Made by a program: the position numbers and the translations under genes. Below the pieces are notes generated by a model, which was given only the letters and a program-made list of their open reading frames with translations, made no database searches and had not been told where the DNA came from. Shown piece after piece: positions 17,957-26,217 of a stretch of DNA of 64,000 nucleotides (its first letter is position 1; the number at the start of each line of letters is the position of its first letter). Source of the DNA: JADKCL01 sp046329055. GTDB lineage: Bacteria; Bacteroidota; Bacteroidia; J057; JADKCL01. Location: positions 1-64,000 of the forward strand of contig JAXLVK010000005.1 of assembly GCA_046329055.1 (NCBI GenBank), in the 5' to 3' direction.

Positions 17957-18436
17957 ATGGCCGTTTCGGGGCAAAAAATGAGGGACCGGAATCCTACGTT
18001 TTCGACCAAGATCGAGCTGGCTGGCAGCAAGGTGTATTACCGCATCGAGGACCGATGGGTGAACTTCCATGTCGATCAAATCCAACTGATTGGGGAGTTT
18101 TCGGCACCTCCGGGGCTCCTGCCGGACGACTACTTCTTCACCTTCAAACTCCGCGAGGGTGGCGGCACGATTGATGTTCCGTCCTATACCGATGGCCTGT
18201 TCGAAGCCCTCGCCGGACTCAAGCGCCTCCTTCCCGGCCTCGGCAATCCCGTCCTGCAGATGGAGACCGACTTCAATAGCAATGTCCTCTATCCCGCCCA
18301 CGTCGTGGGACACAAGCTCTTCAGCTTCAAGCAAGAGTCAAGTCCGGTGTTTGATTTCCCCCTAATGCGGAACCTGGCGAGGAAGCAGGTCGTGGTGAAG
18401 GAGATCCTGCCGGAGGTGATGGAGTTGGTGTATTGA
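17957..18436 (+). CDS. Hypothetical cytosolic protein (159 aa)
   Basis: The product begins MAVSGQKMRDRNPTF; an internal ATG at 17978 is an alternative start. It is soluble, with no signal peptide or TM segment, and appears mixed alpha/beta. Its C-terminus is FPLMRNLARKQVVVKEILPEVMELVY. I recognise no domain. It follows the GT4 gene by 22 bp on the same strand, so it may be co-transcribed with the glycan module. Confidence 0.6.
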   Translation: MAVSGQKMRDRNPTFSTKIELAGSKVYYRIEDRWVNFHVDQIQLIGEFSAPPGLLPDDYFFTFKLREGGGTIDVPSYTDGLFEALAGLKRLLPGLGNPVLQMETDFNSNVLYPAHVVGHKLFSFKQESSPVFDFPLMRNLARKQVVVKEILPEVMELVY

Positions 18437-18486
18437 GGGGTTGTCACTTCAATAGAATCGTCGTAAATTTAGACAAAGCGAATGCT

Positions 18487-18720
18487 ATGGTGACGACTCC
18501 GATGTTGAAGGAAATGATCAAGTCTGCCGTCGATGATTTGGACGATGATTGGATGATCAACGAATTGGCTGACTTTTTAGGTTTGGAGTCAAAGTCCCGT
18601 CGCGTGTTTACACAGGAACAGGAGGCTTTGATTGCTCAATCAGAGAGAGAAATAGCAGAGGGGAAGGTGTACAGTGACGAGGAAGTTTTCAAAATGTCTG
18701 AGGAATGGTTAGGCGAGTAG
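18487..18720 (+). CDS. Putative antitoxin of a RelE/ParE-type pair
   Basis: A small acidic helical protein (77 residues from ATG 18487; the frame is open upstream to a TTG at 18433). It has the layout of type II antitoxins: a compact N-terminal region (DDLDDDWMINELADFLGLE), then a charged C-terminal helix (EREIAEGKVYSDEEVFKMSEEW) of the kind that wraps the toxin. The EREIAEGKVYSDEEV segment is common in antitoxins partnered with RelE/ParE toxins. Its last 16 bases overlap the toxin gene. Autorepression of the pair is expected from the family but not visible here. Confidence 0.72.
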   Translation: MVTTPMLKEMIKSAVDDLDDDWMINELADFLGLESKSRRVFTQEQEALIAQSEREIAEGKVYSDEEVFKMSEEWLGE

Positions 18721-19022
18721 TATGGACCGAATCGGCGATTGATCAGCTCAAGGAAATTTTGAAGTACTGGACGGAGAGAAATGGGTCGAATGCCTATTCG
18801 ATCAAACTCCGGAATGGGCTGCGCCATCTATCAAGGCATATTGCCAAGTACCCGGAAAGTGGTGTGCTTTGCGAAAATCCAAACTTCCGCTTTCGCGCCT
18901 ATCGCTTCTACGAGGTTTATTACAGGCACACCGATACGGAAATCTATATCGTTCTCATTTGGGATGGCAGGAGAAATCCGAGAGATCTCAATCCTGATTA
19001 TTTGGCGGTTCAGCCAAAATAG
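18705..19022 (+). CDS. Type II toxin, RelE/ParE family
   Basis: The 105-residue basic protein begins MVRRVVWTESAIDQLKEIL, the usual ParE/RelE N-terminal beta strand and helix. It has YPESGVLCENPNFRFRAYRFYEVYYRH in the core and ends with a strand plus WDGRRNPRDL. Family members either inhibit gyrase (ParE) or cleave mRNA on ribosomes (RelE). The RFRAYRFYEVYY core resembles the RelE/ParE superfamily but does not decide between them. The 16-bp overlap with the antitoxin gene supports an operon. It converges with the Nudix gene 16 bp away. Confidence 0.82.
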   Translation: MVRRVVWTESAIDQLKEILKYWTERNGSNAYSIKLRNGLRHLSRHIAKYPESGVLCENPNFRFRAYRFYEVYYRHTDTEIYIVLIWDGRRNPRDLNPDYLAVQPK

Positions 19023-19038
19023 TTGACCATTCCATTTC

Positions 19039-19593
19039 TCAAATCCGCCCCTCAAGCTCCAAGATCCGCATCTTGTAGATCGCAGCCACAGTCAGCGAAT
19101 CCCGAATCTCCCGGCGCTCCACCATTTCGTAGGCCTCCGCGAGGGTCATCTGACGGATATGCAATTCCTCCGTCTCCTCGGGTGAGGCCTCGCCGTGGTG
19201 CAAGCCGGTCGCGATGTAAACGATCGCCCGCTCGTCGCTTACACTGTTGCTCAGGTCCATTTCCAGCAGCACTTCATATTTATCCGCCGTGAGTCCGGTC
19301 TCCTCCTGCAACTCTCGTTTAGCACTGTCGATTGGATCAATGCCGATTTTGCCGCCGCCTTCGGGGATTTCCCAACTGTAGGCCTCCAAGGGGAAACGGT
19401 ACTGCCCGACCATCCAGATTTTGCCATTTTCATAAGGCACGACCCCGATGGCGAGGTTGTGGAAATGCACGACACCGTAGATGCCCGGCTTCCCGGCGGG
19501 ATTCAAGACCTGATGCTCCGTGAGCCGGATCCAAGGGTTGTCATAGACCGTCTGGGAGGAGAGGATGGTCCAAGGATTTCGCGTTTCGTTCAT
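19039..19593 (-). CDS. Nudix hydrolase (ADP-ribose pyrophosphatase-like)
   Basis: I chose ATG 19593, giving 184 residues; upstream codons add an unlikely Cys/Arg leader. The N-terminus (NPWTILSSQTVYDNPWIRL) and the YGVVHFHNLAIGVV segment match the ADPRase-type Nudix group. The Nudix box core RELQEETGL is intact, with both metal-binding Glu residues. The first Glu of the GX5E part is an Ile here (GIDP instead of the usual GEDP), which is tolerated in some members. It likely hydrolyses ADP-ribose or another nucleoside-diphosphate sugar. It diverges from rnhB. Confidence 0.85.
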   Translation of the reverse strand: MNETRNPWTILSSQTVYDNPWIRLTEHQVLNPAGKPGIYGVVHFHNLAIGVVPYENGKIWMVGQYRFPLEAYSWEIPEGGGKIGIDPIDSAKRELQEETGLTADKYEVLLEMDLSNSVSDERAIVYIATGLHHGEASPEETEELHIRQMTLAEAYEMVERREIRDSLTVAAIYKMRILELEGRI

Positions 19594-19641
19594 GTCCACA
19601 AAATTGGGTTTTGCCCCGGAGCTGCTTAGATTTAGCCCTGC

Positions 19642-19649
19642 CAAATCTA
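19642..19649 (-). promoter_or_regulatory. Possible -7 element (TAGATTTG on minus strand) for the Nudix gene
   Basis: An exact TAnnTTTG match on the minus strand, 48 bp before the Nudix ATG. No -33 TTG is seen at a suitable distance, so confidence is low. Confidence 0.3.
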
Positions 19650-19696
19650 CGGCCCCCGCCGCAATCCGCGAAATGGTGCCCAATTGGCGAAGGTGC

Positions 19697-20290
19697 ATGC
19701 CCCTGCAACTACAGCACAACCCCGACCTCTTGGAGGCCGGCCTGGACGAGGCGGGGCGGGGTTGCCTTGCGGGTCCTGTGGTCGCGGCGGCGGTGATCCT
19801 GCCTCAGGGTTTTACGCATGCCTGGCTCACGGACAGCAAGCAGCTCAGCCACAAGCAACGACTCGCCCTGCGAGAGGAGATCATCGCCACTGCACTGGAT
19901 TGGGCAGTTGGAATGTATTCCCATGGGCAAATCGACGAGGTGAATATCCTGAGGGCGAGCCACTTGGCCATGCATCAGGCGGTCGAAAACCTGAGCATTC
20001 GCCCGGAGGCCTTGTTGGTGGATGGCAACCGCTTCCTGCCGCACGCCATCCCGCATACCTGCATGGTCAAGGGCGACAGCCGCTTCCTGAACATTGCGGC
20101 GGCATCCATCCTCGCCAAGACTTACCGAGACGATATCATGGACATGCTCCACGCGGAGCATCCCGAATACGGCTGGCAGCAAAACAAGGGCTATCCCACC
20201 GAGGCGCACCGCGAAGCGATTCGCGTCCACGGCCAAAGCCCCTACCACCGCCGCAGCTTCCACGTTTCCCATCAACTTCAACTCTTTTGA
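19697..20290 (+). CDS. rnhB: Ribonuclease HII
   Basis: RNase HII cuts RNA in RNA-DNA hybrids and removes misincorporated ribonucleotides. I chose ATG 19697 (197 residues, normal length). The N-terminal motif LLEAGLDEAGRGCLAGPVV has the catalytic Asp-Glu (17-18) and the GRG loop. Further family segments are LTDSKQLSHKQR, ALLVDGNRF (third Asp) and the SRFLNIAAASILAKTYRD motif with a later acidic residue. The C-terminal HRRSFHV is also typical. It is followed after 9 bp by the TPR-like gene. The enzyme is cytosolic and looks intact. Confidence 0.95.
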   Translation: MPLQLQHNPDLLEAGLDEAGRGCLAGPVVAAAVILPQGFTHAWLTDSKQLSHKQRLALREEIIATALDWAVGMYSHGQIDEVNILRASHLAMHQAVENLSIRPEALLVDGNRFLPHAIPHTCMVKGDSRFLNIAAASILAKTYRDDIMDMLHAEHPEYGWQQNKGYPTEAHREAIRVHGQSPYHRRSFHVSHQLQLF

Positions 20291-20299
20291 ACCGAGCCC

Positions 20300-21172
20300 A
20301 TGCGCGATTTTGAAGCACTGTACCACGAAATGCACGAGGAGGAGATCGAGCCCTATGTCGATGAGCTTGCACCCAAGGCCCAATTGGAGCCCCATGAAGG
20401 GCGGAGCGCTGAGGACATCGAGACGCTCTTCGAGTACATGCAGGGGCTGATCGTCCTGAACCGTCATGAGGCGGCGGCGCAAGTTTTCAACGCTTTGCGG
20501 CCGATCATCGATGATTTCCGTGCAAAGCATCCTGATGGAGAGCAGGGGCTGGACTATTTCTACGAATGGAGCCTGCTCGCGCTGCGCCTGACGCCGGAGT
20601 CGCGTACGGATTTCGTGAGCCTGCCGCTGTACCAGGAGCTGTTCGAGACATTCGACAAGGGGCCGGAGTCGCTGCGCTACCGGGGAGTACAGAGCCGCGC
20701 TCAGATGCTGCGGCATGTGGATTATTGGATCGGGAAGGGCGGCAACTTGGAGCTGCTGCCTGAGGAAGACAAGGCGTTCATCCTCGAGGTGCGGGACACA
20801 TACGAGGAACTGAGCGATGCTGCCATCGAAGAGGTGCTGGAGCGCGATGACTACAAGGCAGGTGTGCGGCTGCTGAAAAATGCTGCGCAGTATTTCCTGC
20901 TCCGCCAAAAGCCCAACGACGCCATCGCCTGTTTCAAGGAGACATTGGAATACCTGCCCATGGTGCCTGGGTACCACGAGTCAGACACAGCTGAGATCAA
21001 TATGCAGCTGGGGCAGATTTTCATCGGCTACGGCAAGCTCGAGGTCGCCAAGCGGTATTTCACGGAGGCGCTCGACATCTATGAGCGGGGAGGGGAGGAG
21101 CTGGAAATGCTCGCCTTGCAGGCCGAAGGCTGGCTGGAGGAAACGATCAAGCGAATGGGAAAAGCAAAGTAG
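20300..21172 (+). CDS. Helical TPR-like protein of unknown function
   Basis: The 290-residue cytosolic protein has no signal peptide. The C-terminal half has TPR-like pairs (QKPNDAIACFKETLEYL and GYGKLEVAKRYFTEALDIYE), while the N-terminal half is acidic and helical. It is likely a protein-protein interaction scaffold. It lies 9 bp after rnhB and ends just before a strong terminator, so the two are co-transcribed. I know no functional link between RNase HII and this protein. The family is not recognised. Confidence 0.68.
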   Translation: MRDFEALYHEMHEEEIEPYVDELAPKAQLEPHEGRSAEDIETLFEYMQGLIVLNRHEAAAQVFNALRPIIDDFRAKHPDGEQGLDYFYEWSLLALRLTPESRTDFVSLPLYQELFETFDKGPESLRYRGVQSRAQMLRHVDYWIGKGGNLELLPEEDKAFILEVRDTYEELSDAAIEEVLERDDYKAGVRLLKNAAQYFLLRQKPNDAIACFKETLEYLPMVPGYHESDTAEINMQLGQIFIGYGKLEVAKRYFTEALDIYERGGEELEMLALQAEGWLEETIKRMGKAK

Positions 21173-21201
21173 CGCCCCGGATTCAGGGTTTCCTGAAATG
21201 A

Positions 21202-21238
21202 CAAAGGCACCAAGTGGTTGATCCATTTGGTGCCTTTG
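21202..21238 (+). terminator. Strong bidirectional hairpin between convergent genes
   Basis: The arms CAAAGGCACCAA and TTGGTGCCTTTG form a 12-bp perfect stem with a 13-nt loop. It sits between the rnhB-TPR operon and the convergent barrel gene, so it can end both transcripts. Confidence 0.85.
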
Positions 21239-21274
21239 TATTGGATGGCTGTCAAGCAGCCGGATAGGACTCGG

Positions 21275-22312
21275 TCATTCGCCGTCCACGGCGTCCTTGT
21301 CCTTCTTGTCTTTCTTTTCCTTTTCGGGTTTGGCGGCCTTCTCTTTGGCAGGTTTTTCAGCCTTTTCCTTTTCGGGCTTTTCGGCTTTCTCCTTGGCAGG
21401 CTTGTCACCCTCCTCTAGGTCCTTGTCGCGCTTGGCTTTGGAGGGCTTGGAGGATTCTTCCTTTTCAGGCTTGGTGGATTTTTCATCCTTCTCGTCGTCC
21501 TCGTCTTCATCCTTGTCCTTCTTCTTGCCTTCCTTGTTGCCGGTGAGGTTGAAGTAGTAGGCGGCGCGGAGGCTCAGGTTGCTGCCCTTGAGGGCCCATT
21601 CGTAGTAGTGATCGGGGAACTCCTCCGGATCAGCGGTCGCCGTGTTCGGATCGTAGTTTTGATGCAGGACTTCCCATTCTTGCACGGATCCGCGGAACAG
21701 CGTCCTCGTGCTCAGGGACCAGACCAAGCTGACATTGAACAGGTTGCCCTTGGCGGTCTTCATGTCGGCGCCCACGCCCAGCATCACGGATGTGATGGGG
21801 AATTTCTGCCTCGGAATTTCATAGAAATGATGGATGAAGGCACCTCCCGAGTCGATCGGGGTCATGGGTGACTTGGTGACTGTGCTGTCATGGAAGCTGA
21901 AATCCAGCGCATGACCAGCCATGATGTTGAAGTAATTGTTGCTGCCCTTGCTGAAGGGAATGCGGTAATTGATGCTCAGGGGCACGCTCACCACGACAGC
22001 ATTTTTCTTGATGTTGGTGAAGCTCAGGCCCTCCACGCCATCCGGCGCCTTCAGGTTGAAGCTGCGGAGCTGCCCCTGCGCGCCGAGTTGAACGCGGATC
22101 TTGTCATCGAATTGGTAGGCGAGGTCAAATCCGCCTGCCGCAAAGAGGCCAGGGCTATTGGCGATATAGTAGCGGCTGGTGTCCTCGATCACGAAGTTCT
22201 TGCTGTGGGTCATGCCCACTTGCAGTCCGGGACCGATGAACAACTGCGCTTGCAAGCCGGAGCCTGCCAATAAGGCAAGGCCCAACGCGGCCAGCGAATG
22301 TCTGAGCTTCAT
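21275..22312 (-). CDS. Outer-membrane beta-barrel protein with long Lys/Glu-rich tail
   Basis: The start at 22312 (MKLRHSLAALGLALLAGSG) gives a signal peptide cleaved near LQAQ; ATG 22318 is an alternative. Residues about 24-265 read as a PorT/OmpA-like barrel (LFIGPGLQVGMTHSKN, VPLSINYRIPFSKG, LRAAYYFNLTGN). After the barrel, about 75 residues are almost only Lys, Glu, Asp, Pro and Ala, with PAKEKAEKPEKEKAEKP-type repeats. The tail should be disordered, and could bind peptidoglycan, metal or nucleic acid; this is unproven. A tail after the last barrel strand is unusual for these proteins. Confidence 0.72.
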   Translation of the reverse strand: MKLRHSLAALGLALLAGSGLQAQLFIGPGLQVGMTHSKNFVIEDTSRYYIANSPGLFAAGGFDLAYQFDDKIRVQLGAQGQLRSFNLKAPDGVEGLSFTNIKKNAVVVSVPLSINYRIPFSKGSNNYFNIMAGHALDFSFHDSTVTKSPMTPIDSGGAFIHHFYEIPRQKFPITSVMLGVGADMKTAKGNLFNVSLVWSLSTRTLFRGSVQEWEVLHQNYDPNTATADPEEFPDHYYEWALKGSNLSLRAAYYFNLTGNKEGKKKDKDEDEDDEKDEKSTKPEKEESSKPSKAKRDKDLEEGDKPAKEKAEKPEKEKAEKPAKEKAAKPEKEKKDKKDKDAVDGE

Positions 22313-22377
22313 ATACATTTCGCGAAATACCCTGCAATATACAACTTTTTCAGGACGATTGGGGTGAATGGACCTGC

Positions 22378-23022
22378 TCAGGAGGCGGTTTCTCTTGCCG
22401 GAATGCCCACATAGGTTGCATTTCCGCCAAGGTGTTCCGTCACCACTGCGCCAGCCCCCACTTGACTGTAGGCACCCACCTTGATGCCGGGCAGCACAAC
22501 CGCACCTGTACCCAGGGACGCGCCATCGCCCACGGACACGCCGCCGCTCAGGTGCGCGCCCGGATGCAAGGTCACGAAATCGCCCAATTCGCAGTCATGT
22601 CCGATCGTCGCATTCAGGTTCACGAGGCAAAATGCCCCCATGCGCACATTCACAGTGATGACGGCACCCGCACAGACCACCGCGCCCGGGCCCAATTGGA
22701 CCTCGTCGCTCATGATCACGGAGGGGTGCACAAGCCGCAGGGGATGGTAGCCTTGCTCCACCCAGGTTGTTGCCAGCCGCGCACGCAAATCGGACGCACC
22801 TACCGCCAATACAAATCGGGTGTTCCGGTCCAGATTGTCAAATGCCCATTGGTCATCGCCCAGCACGGGGATGCCGTGCACTTGGCTCGCTCCGTCAGCG
22901 GTGATGAAGCCCAGCACCTGATAGGGGCTGTCATGATGATGGGATGCACGATTGATCTCCTCGATCAGCCACAGAATCTCTCGCGCAAACCCACCTCCGC
23001 CTACGATCACCAGTTTTTTCAT
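22378..23022 (-). CDS. NeuD/PglD-like sugar acyltransferase (left-handed beta-helix)
   Basis: The 214-residue product starts MKKLVIVGGGGFAREILWL, the Rossmann-like PglD N-terminal domain. From about residue 100 on, hexapeptide-repeat beta-helix signatures follow (VQLGPGAVVCAGAVITVN, FVTLHPGAHLSGGVSVGDGA, PGIKVGAYSQVGAGAVVTEHLG). The catalytic-type His is in NATIGHDCELGDFV. Such enzymes acetylate amino sugars or sialic acids. It lies 13 bp downstream of the GT-C gene on the same strand, fitting glycan biosynthesis. A second homologue occurs at 58391-59029. Confidence 0.85.
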   Translation of the reverse strand: MKKLVIVGGGGFAREILWLIEEINRASHHHDSPYQVLGFITADGASQVHGIPVLGDDQWAFDNLDRNTRFVLAVGASDLRARLATTWVEQGYHPLRLVHPSVIMSDEVQLGPGAVVCAGAVITVNVRMGAFCLVNLNATIGHDCELGDFVTLHPGAHLSGGVSVGDGASLGTGAVVLPGIKVGAYSQVGAGAVVTEHLGGNATYVGIPARETAS

Positions 23023-23035
23023 GCCGGAAAATTAG

Positions 23036-24469
23036 TCAAATCTTCTCATAGAGGTAAACTCCGATCGGCAGGTCGTCGAGGCGATCCTCGGCCTTGAACC
23101 GGAGTGTGTACCTATTGGGTTGTGCATCGAAGTCGCTGGGCACCATGCCACTTTCGATCTTGGCAAACCAGCTGTCGATGAGCAATAGACAGCCCGCTGG
23201 CGGATTGTCGGCCGCGTATCGGTTCAGTGAGCGGAATTTTTCAGGGTTAAATGGGTCAATCCCAGCGAAAAATGCTCCCGAGGGATGCACGCAATAGACT
23301 TTGCGACTCATCAGGTCATTTTCCCGCATGTAATCGATGCATCGGATCAAGAGCCTCTGGTCCACAGAAAGCTCCAGTTCATCAGCGTGGATAGCGGCAG
23401 GATTAGGGATGGCCGGAAATGCAGCGGTATATGCCGCCAACATGCCGACGATGACTTTGGTGAATCTCAGCCTGCCTTCTCCCAACAGCCTGCCCAGCGC
23501 GTCCAGGCTTCCCATGGCGAGGAGCGCTCCCATGGGCACGATCGCGATCATGACCCGCAGCATGCCCAGGCTGTGCCCCGTTCCGGTAGCCCAGAAATAC
23601 ATGTGGGCAAAAAAATATGTCCCAAAAGTGCCGGCGACCAGCAAGATTTCCTCCGTCCGGGCTTTGGACCACCCCAGCCACCACCGCATGGGGGCAGCGA
23701 GCAAGCCACCAATCGTCAGTGCATAAATGGGAATCCCGACCACGAAGACGTATTGCTGCGGAAAATGCCCCCAAGTCCCGACCCCATAGTTCATAGCCAT
23801 GTTGGCATAGGGGTTCTGATTCCAAATCCAGAGCGGGTCTCCCAAGAAGACAGTGCCCAGTACTGCATAAACCACGGTGCCCATGCCAAGGGCGGGAATC
23901 GCGTCCCACTGCCTTTTGAAGGCCAGGAAGACGGCAATTGTAGGCAACAGCAAGAATCCCTCGGTCCGCACAAACGGCAGCATCGAAAATGCGAGTGCAC
24001 CCAACATCCTGCGCTGATGCAGCATCAGAAACACTCCCAGCGTCAAGATAAATGCGAAAAAGGGCTCGGTGAGGCCGCTCATTTGCGAAAGGAAGAACTC
24101 CGGGGCCGCCAATACCAGCAGCGGAGCGAACCAAGCGGGCTTGAGGCCCAGTCGCAAGGCGTTTTTGTAGGTCATCCAGCCCGTCCCGAACGCCAACAGG
24201 CACTGGAAGAGCTGCATACCTGTGAAGCCCAGGGCCGCAAACGGGCTGGAAACCAGGGTGAAAAACGGCTTGCCCCAGTGGCTCAGGAAATTTTCAGGGT
24301 GCTGGAAGGCATAGTGCGCGATCTGGTAGTGCATCACGCTGTCCCCTGCATCATAGGTTCCGGAAGTGAGCAAGGCAATGCCCATCGACCCCAGGCAATA
24401 AACTAGCAGCCCCAATAGGACAAACCGCGCTTCCAATGGATGGGAGGATGTTCTTGCCGAAGATGGCAT
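23036..24469 (-). CDS. GT-C-like integral membrane glycosyltransferase (putative)
   Basis: The 477-residue polytopic membrane protein has about 9-11 TM segments. An early periplasmic loop has GTYDAGDSVMHYQIAHYAFQ with an acidic DxGD-type motif and a His-rich region, as in GT-C mannosyltransferases that use lipid-linked sugars. The C-terminal soluble part (about 370-477) is periplasmic. Family identity is based on topology and the acidic first loop, so the donor and acceptor are unknown. It is 3 bp from the preceding 102-aa gene and 13 bp from the NeuD-like gene, which form one minus-strand run. Confidence 0.68.
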   Translation of the reverse strand: MPSSARTSSHPLEARFVLLGLLVYCLGSMGIALLTSGTYDAGDSVMHYQIAHYAFQHPENFLSHWGKPFFTLVSSPFAALGFTGMQLFQCLLAFGTGWMTYKNALRLGLKPAWFAPLLVLAAPEFFLSQMSGLTEPFFAFILTLGVFLMLHQRRMLGALAFSMLPFVRTEGFLLLPTIAVFLAFKRQWDAIPALGMGTVVYAVLGTVFLGDPLWIWNQNPYANMAMNYGVGTWGHFPQQYVFVVGIPIYALTIGGLLAAPMRWWLGWSKARTEEILLVAGTFGTYFFAHMYFWATGTGHSLGMLRVMIAIVPMGALLAMGSLDALGRLLGEGRLRFTKVIVGMLAAYTAAFPAIPNPAAIHADELELSVDQRLLIRCIDYMRENDLMSRKVYCVHPSGAFFAGIDPFNPEKFRSLNRYAADNPPAGCLLLIDSWFAKIESGMVPSDFDAQPNRYTLRFKAEDRLDDLPIGVYLYEKI

Positions 24470-24472
24470 GGG

Positions 24473-24781
24473 TCAGAATGGCTCCGGCCCGAGGTGCATA
24501 TTGGCCGGGTCCTGATAGTTCTGGATGGCCGTCTCCAGCCTCGCAAAAATGAAGTGGCAGGGAATGAAGAAGGGCTTGGAATTCACCTTGAACCAGAGTT
24601 CCTCCGCATGCGGCGTGTAGCGGAACTCCGCCTCCACCCCGATGTCCGAACTGTGGATCAAGCCCTCGTGCTCATCCGGAAAAGTCAGGCCCATGCCCCG
24701 GAGTTCCTTGCGCAGGTATGCCAGCTTTTTTTCGCAGATGCCTTGGTAGGATTTCGCGTCACATGCCATTTCCATATCCAT
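24473..24781 (-). CDS. Hypothetical protein (102 aa)
   Basis: I chose ATG 24781 (MDMEMACDAKSYQG), because the further upstream frame runs through the frr terminator. The product is small, soluble and mildly acidic, with a YCEKKLAYLRKELRGMG-like helical N-terminus and a hydrophobic SKPFFIPCHFIFARLETAIQ core. No domain was recognised. The gene ends 3 bp before the GT-C-like gene starts, suggesting coupling. Confidence 0.6.
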   Translation of the reverse strand: MDMEMACDAKSYQGICEKKLAYLRKELRGMGLTFPDEHEGLIHSSDIGVEAEFRYTPHAEELWFKVNSKPFFIPCHFIFARLETAIQNYQDPANMHLGPEPF

Positions 24782-24800
24782 AGAGGGCGGGTGTAAAATT

Positions 24801-24837
24801 GAAAATGCAGAACCTCTGTGCAAAGTTCTGCATTTTC
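24801..24837 (-). terminator. Strong hairpin after frr
   Basis: The arms GAAAATGCAGAAC and GTTCTGCATTTTC form a 13-bp perfect stem with an 11-nt loop, 16 bp beyond the frr stop on the minus strand. The base of the stem gives a U-rich end. It separates the frr operon from the next genes. Confidence 0.85.
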
Positions 24838-24853
24838 CATGAGAGGCGGGAGG

Positions 24854-25417
24854 TCATATTGTCATGATCTCCGCTTCTTTTTTCTTCAGTACGTCTTCGA
24901 CCTTGGCGATGAAGGCATTGGTGATGTCCTGCATCTTGGCTTCGCCAGTTTTGATCTGATCCTCGGAGACCTTTTCCTCCTTGAGTTTCTTGATCATGTC
25001 GTTGTGGTCGCGGCGCACGTTGCGCATGGCGATCTTGGCGTCCTCCCCTGCGTCACGGGCTTGCTTCACGAGCTGCCTGCGGCGTTCCTCGCTCGCGATC
25101 GGAACCGGGATGCGGATCACGATGCCGTCGTTTTGCGGGTTGAAGCCGAGGTTGGCCTCCTTGATGGCACGCTCGATGATGGCGATGCTCTTCTTGTCAA
25201 AGGGCTGAATCACCAGCATCCTCGCGTCCTGCGCGGAGATCGTGGCCAGCTGGTTCAGGGGTGTGAGGGCGCCGTAGTATTCGGCCCGGACGCCATCGAG
25301 CATCACGGGATTGGCTTTGCCGGCGCGGATCTTGTGGAGTTCGGACTCCAGGTGAATCAGGGATTTTTTCATCAGATCCTCGGCTTCCTCGAGGATCATG
25401 GCTATATTTTCATCCAT
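24854..25417 (-). CDS. frr: Ribosome recycling factor
   Basis: RRF splits post-termination ribosomes together with EF-G. The 187-residue length is normal. Typical segments are LIHLESELHKIRAGKANPVMLDGV, LNQLATISAQDARMLVIQPFD, and NVRRDHNDMIKKLKEEK. The Arg-rich hinge and the three-helix bundle pattern are intact. It is 16 bp downstream of pyrH on the same strand, the usual tsf-pyrH-frr order. Confidence 0.97.
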   Translation of the reverse strand: MDENIAMILEEAEDLMKKSLIHLESELHKIRAGKANPVMLDGVRAEYYGALTPLNQLATISAQDARMLVIQPFDKKSIAIIERAIKEANLGFNPQNDGIVIRIPVPIASEERRRQLVKQARDAGEDAKIAMRNVRRDHNDMIKKLKEEKVSEDQIKTGEAKMQDITNAFIAKVEDVLKKKEAEIMTI

Positions 25418-25433
25418 ATCAGTGCAGAAAATC

Positions 25434-26138
25434 TCAGCTCACGAGTGTCCCGACTGCCTCCCCGAGGATGATCCTCTTGAGGTTGCCGGGGGCGTTGATG
25501 TTGAAAACAATAATAGGCAATTTATTCTCCTGGCACAAAGTGAAGGCGGTCATGTCCATGACGTTGAGACGCTTGGAAAGCACGTCGTGGAAGCTCACCT
25601 GCTCGAATTTGAGGGCGTCGGGGTACTTCTCAGGGTCGGCGCTATAGACGCCATCGACCTTGGTTCCCTTGAGGACGACATTGGCCTCGATCTCGATGCT
25701 GCGCAGGGCGGCGGCGGTGTCCGTGGTGAAGTACGGGTTGCCAGTGCCAGCACCCAGGATCACGATGCGCCCCTTCTCTAGGTGACGGATGGCGCGGCGG
25801 CGGATGTAGGGCTCACACACGGCCTTGATTTCCAATGCGCTCATCACCCGGGTCTTCGCGCCGAGGTTTTCCAGTGCGTCTTGGAGCGCCATCGCATTGA
25901 TCACAGTGGCGAGCATGCCCATGTAGTCGCCTTGGGCGCGGTCCATGCCACCTTCCTCCAGCTGAATGCCCCGGAAGATGTTGCCTCCTCCGATGACAAC
26001 CGCCACCTCGATGCCCAAGTCGCTGATCTCCTTGATCTGCTTGGCGTAGGTGAGGAGCGTGAGGTTGTCGATGCCGAAATTCTTGTCGCCCATCAGGGCC
26101 TCTCCGCTGAGTTTGAGCAATATCCTCTTGTATTTCAT
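25434..26138 (-). CDS. pyrH: UMP kinase
   Basis: PyrH phosphorylates UMP to UDP using ATP. The 234-residue product shows the amino-acid-kinase fold motifs: KLSGEALMG near the N-terminus, AVVIGGGNIFRG (about 46-57), and GAGTGNPYFTTDTAAALR (about 131-148). VLKGTKVDGVYSADP (about 155-169) follows. The acidic residues for Mg binding are present. It lies between tsf and frr. A hairpin is located between tsf and pyrH, so pyrH-frr expression may be partly separate from tsf. Confidence 0.97.
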   Translation of the reverse strand: MKYKRILLKLSGEALMGDKNFGIDNLTLLTYAKQIKEISDLGIEVAVVIGGGNIFRGIQLEEGGMDRAQGDYMGMLATVINAMALQDALENLGAKTRVMSALEIKAVCEPYIRRRAIRHLEKGRIVILGAGTGNPYFTTDTAAALRSIEIEANVVLKGTKVDGVYSADPEKYPDALKFEQVSFHDVLSKRLNVMDMTAFTLCQENKLPIIVFNINAPGNLKRIILGEAVGTLVS

Positions 26139-26176
26139 GGGCGAAAAATTGAAAGGTGAAAAAATGTCGGCCGAAA

Positions 26177-26204
26177 AAAAGGAGAGACTTTCGCCTCTCC
26201 TTTT
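26177..26204 (-). terminator. Hairpin between tsf and pyrH
   Basis: The arms AAAAGGAGAG and CTCTCCTTTT form a 10-bp stem with an 8-nt loop, followed on the minus strand by a T-rich tract. It lies 13 bp after the tsf stop. It could terminate most tsf transcripts before pyrH. Confidence 0.75.
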
Positions 26205-26217
26205 CGATGTCTTGGGA

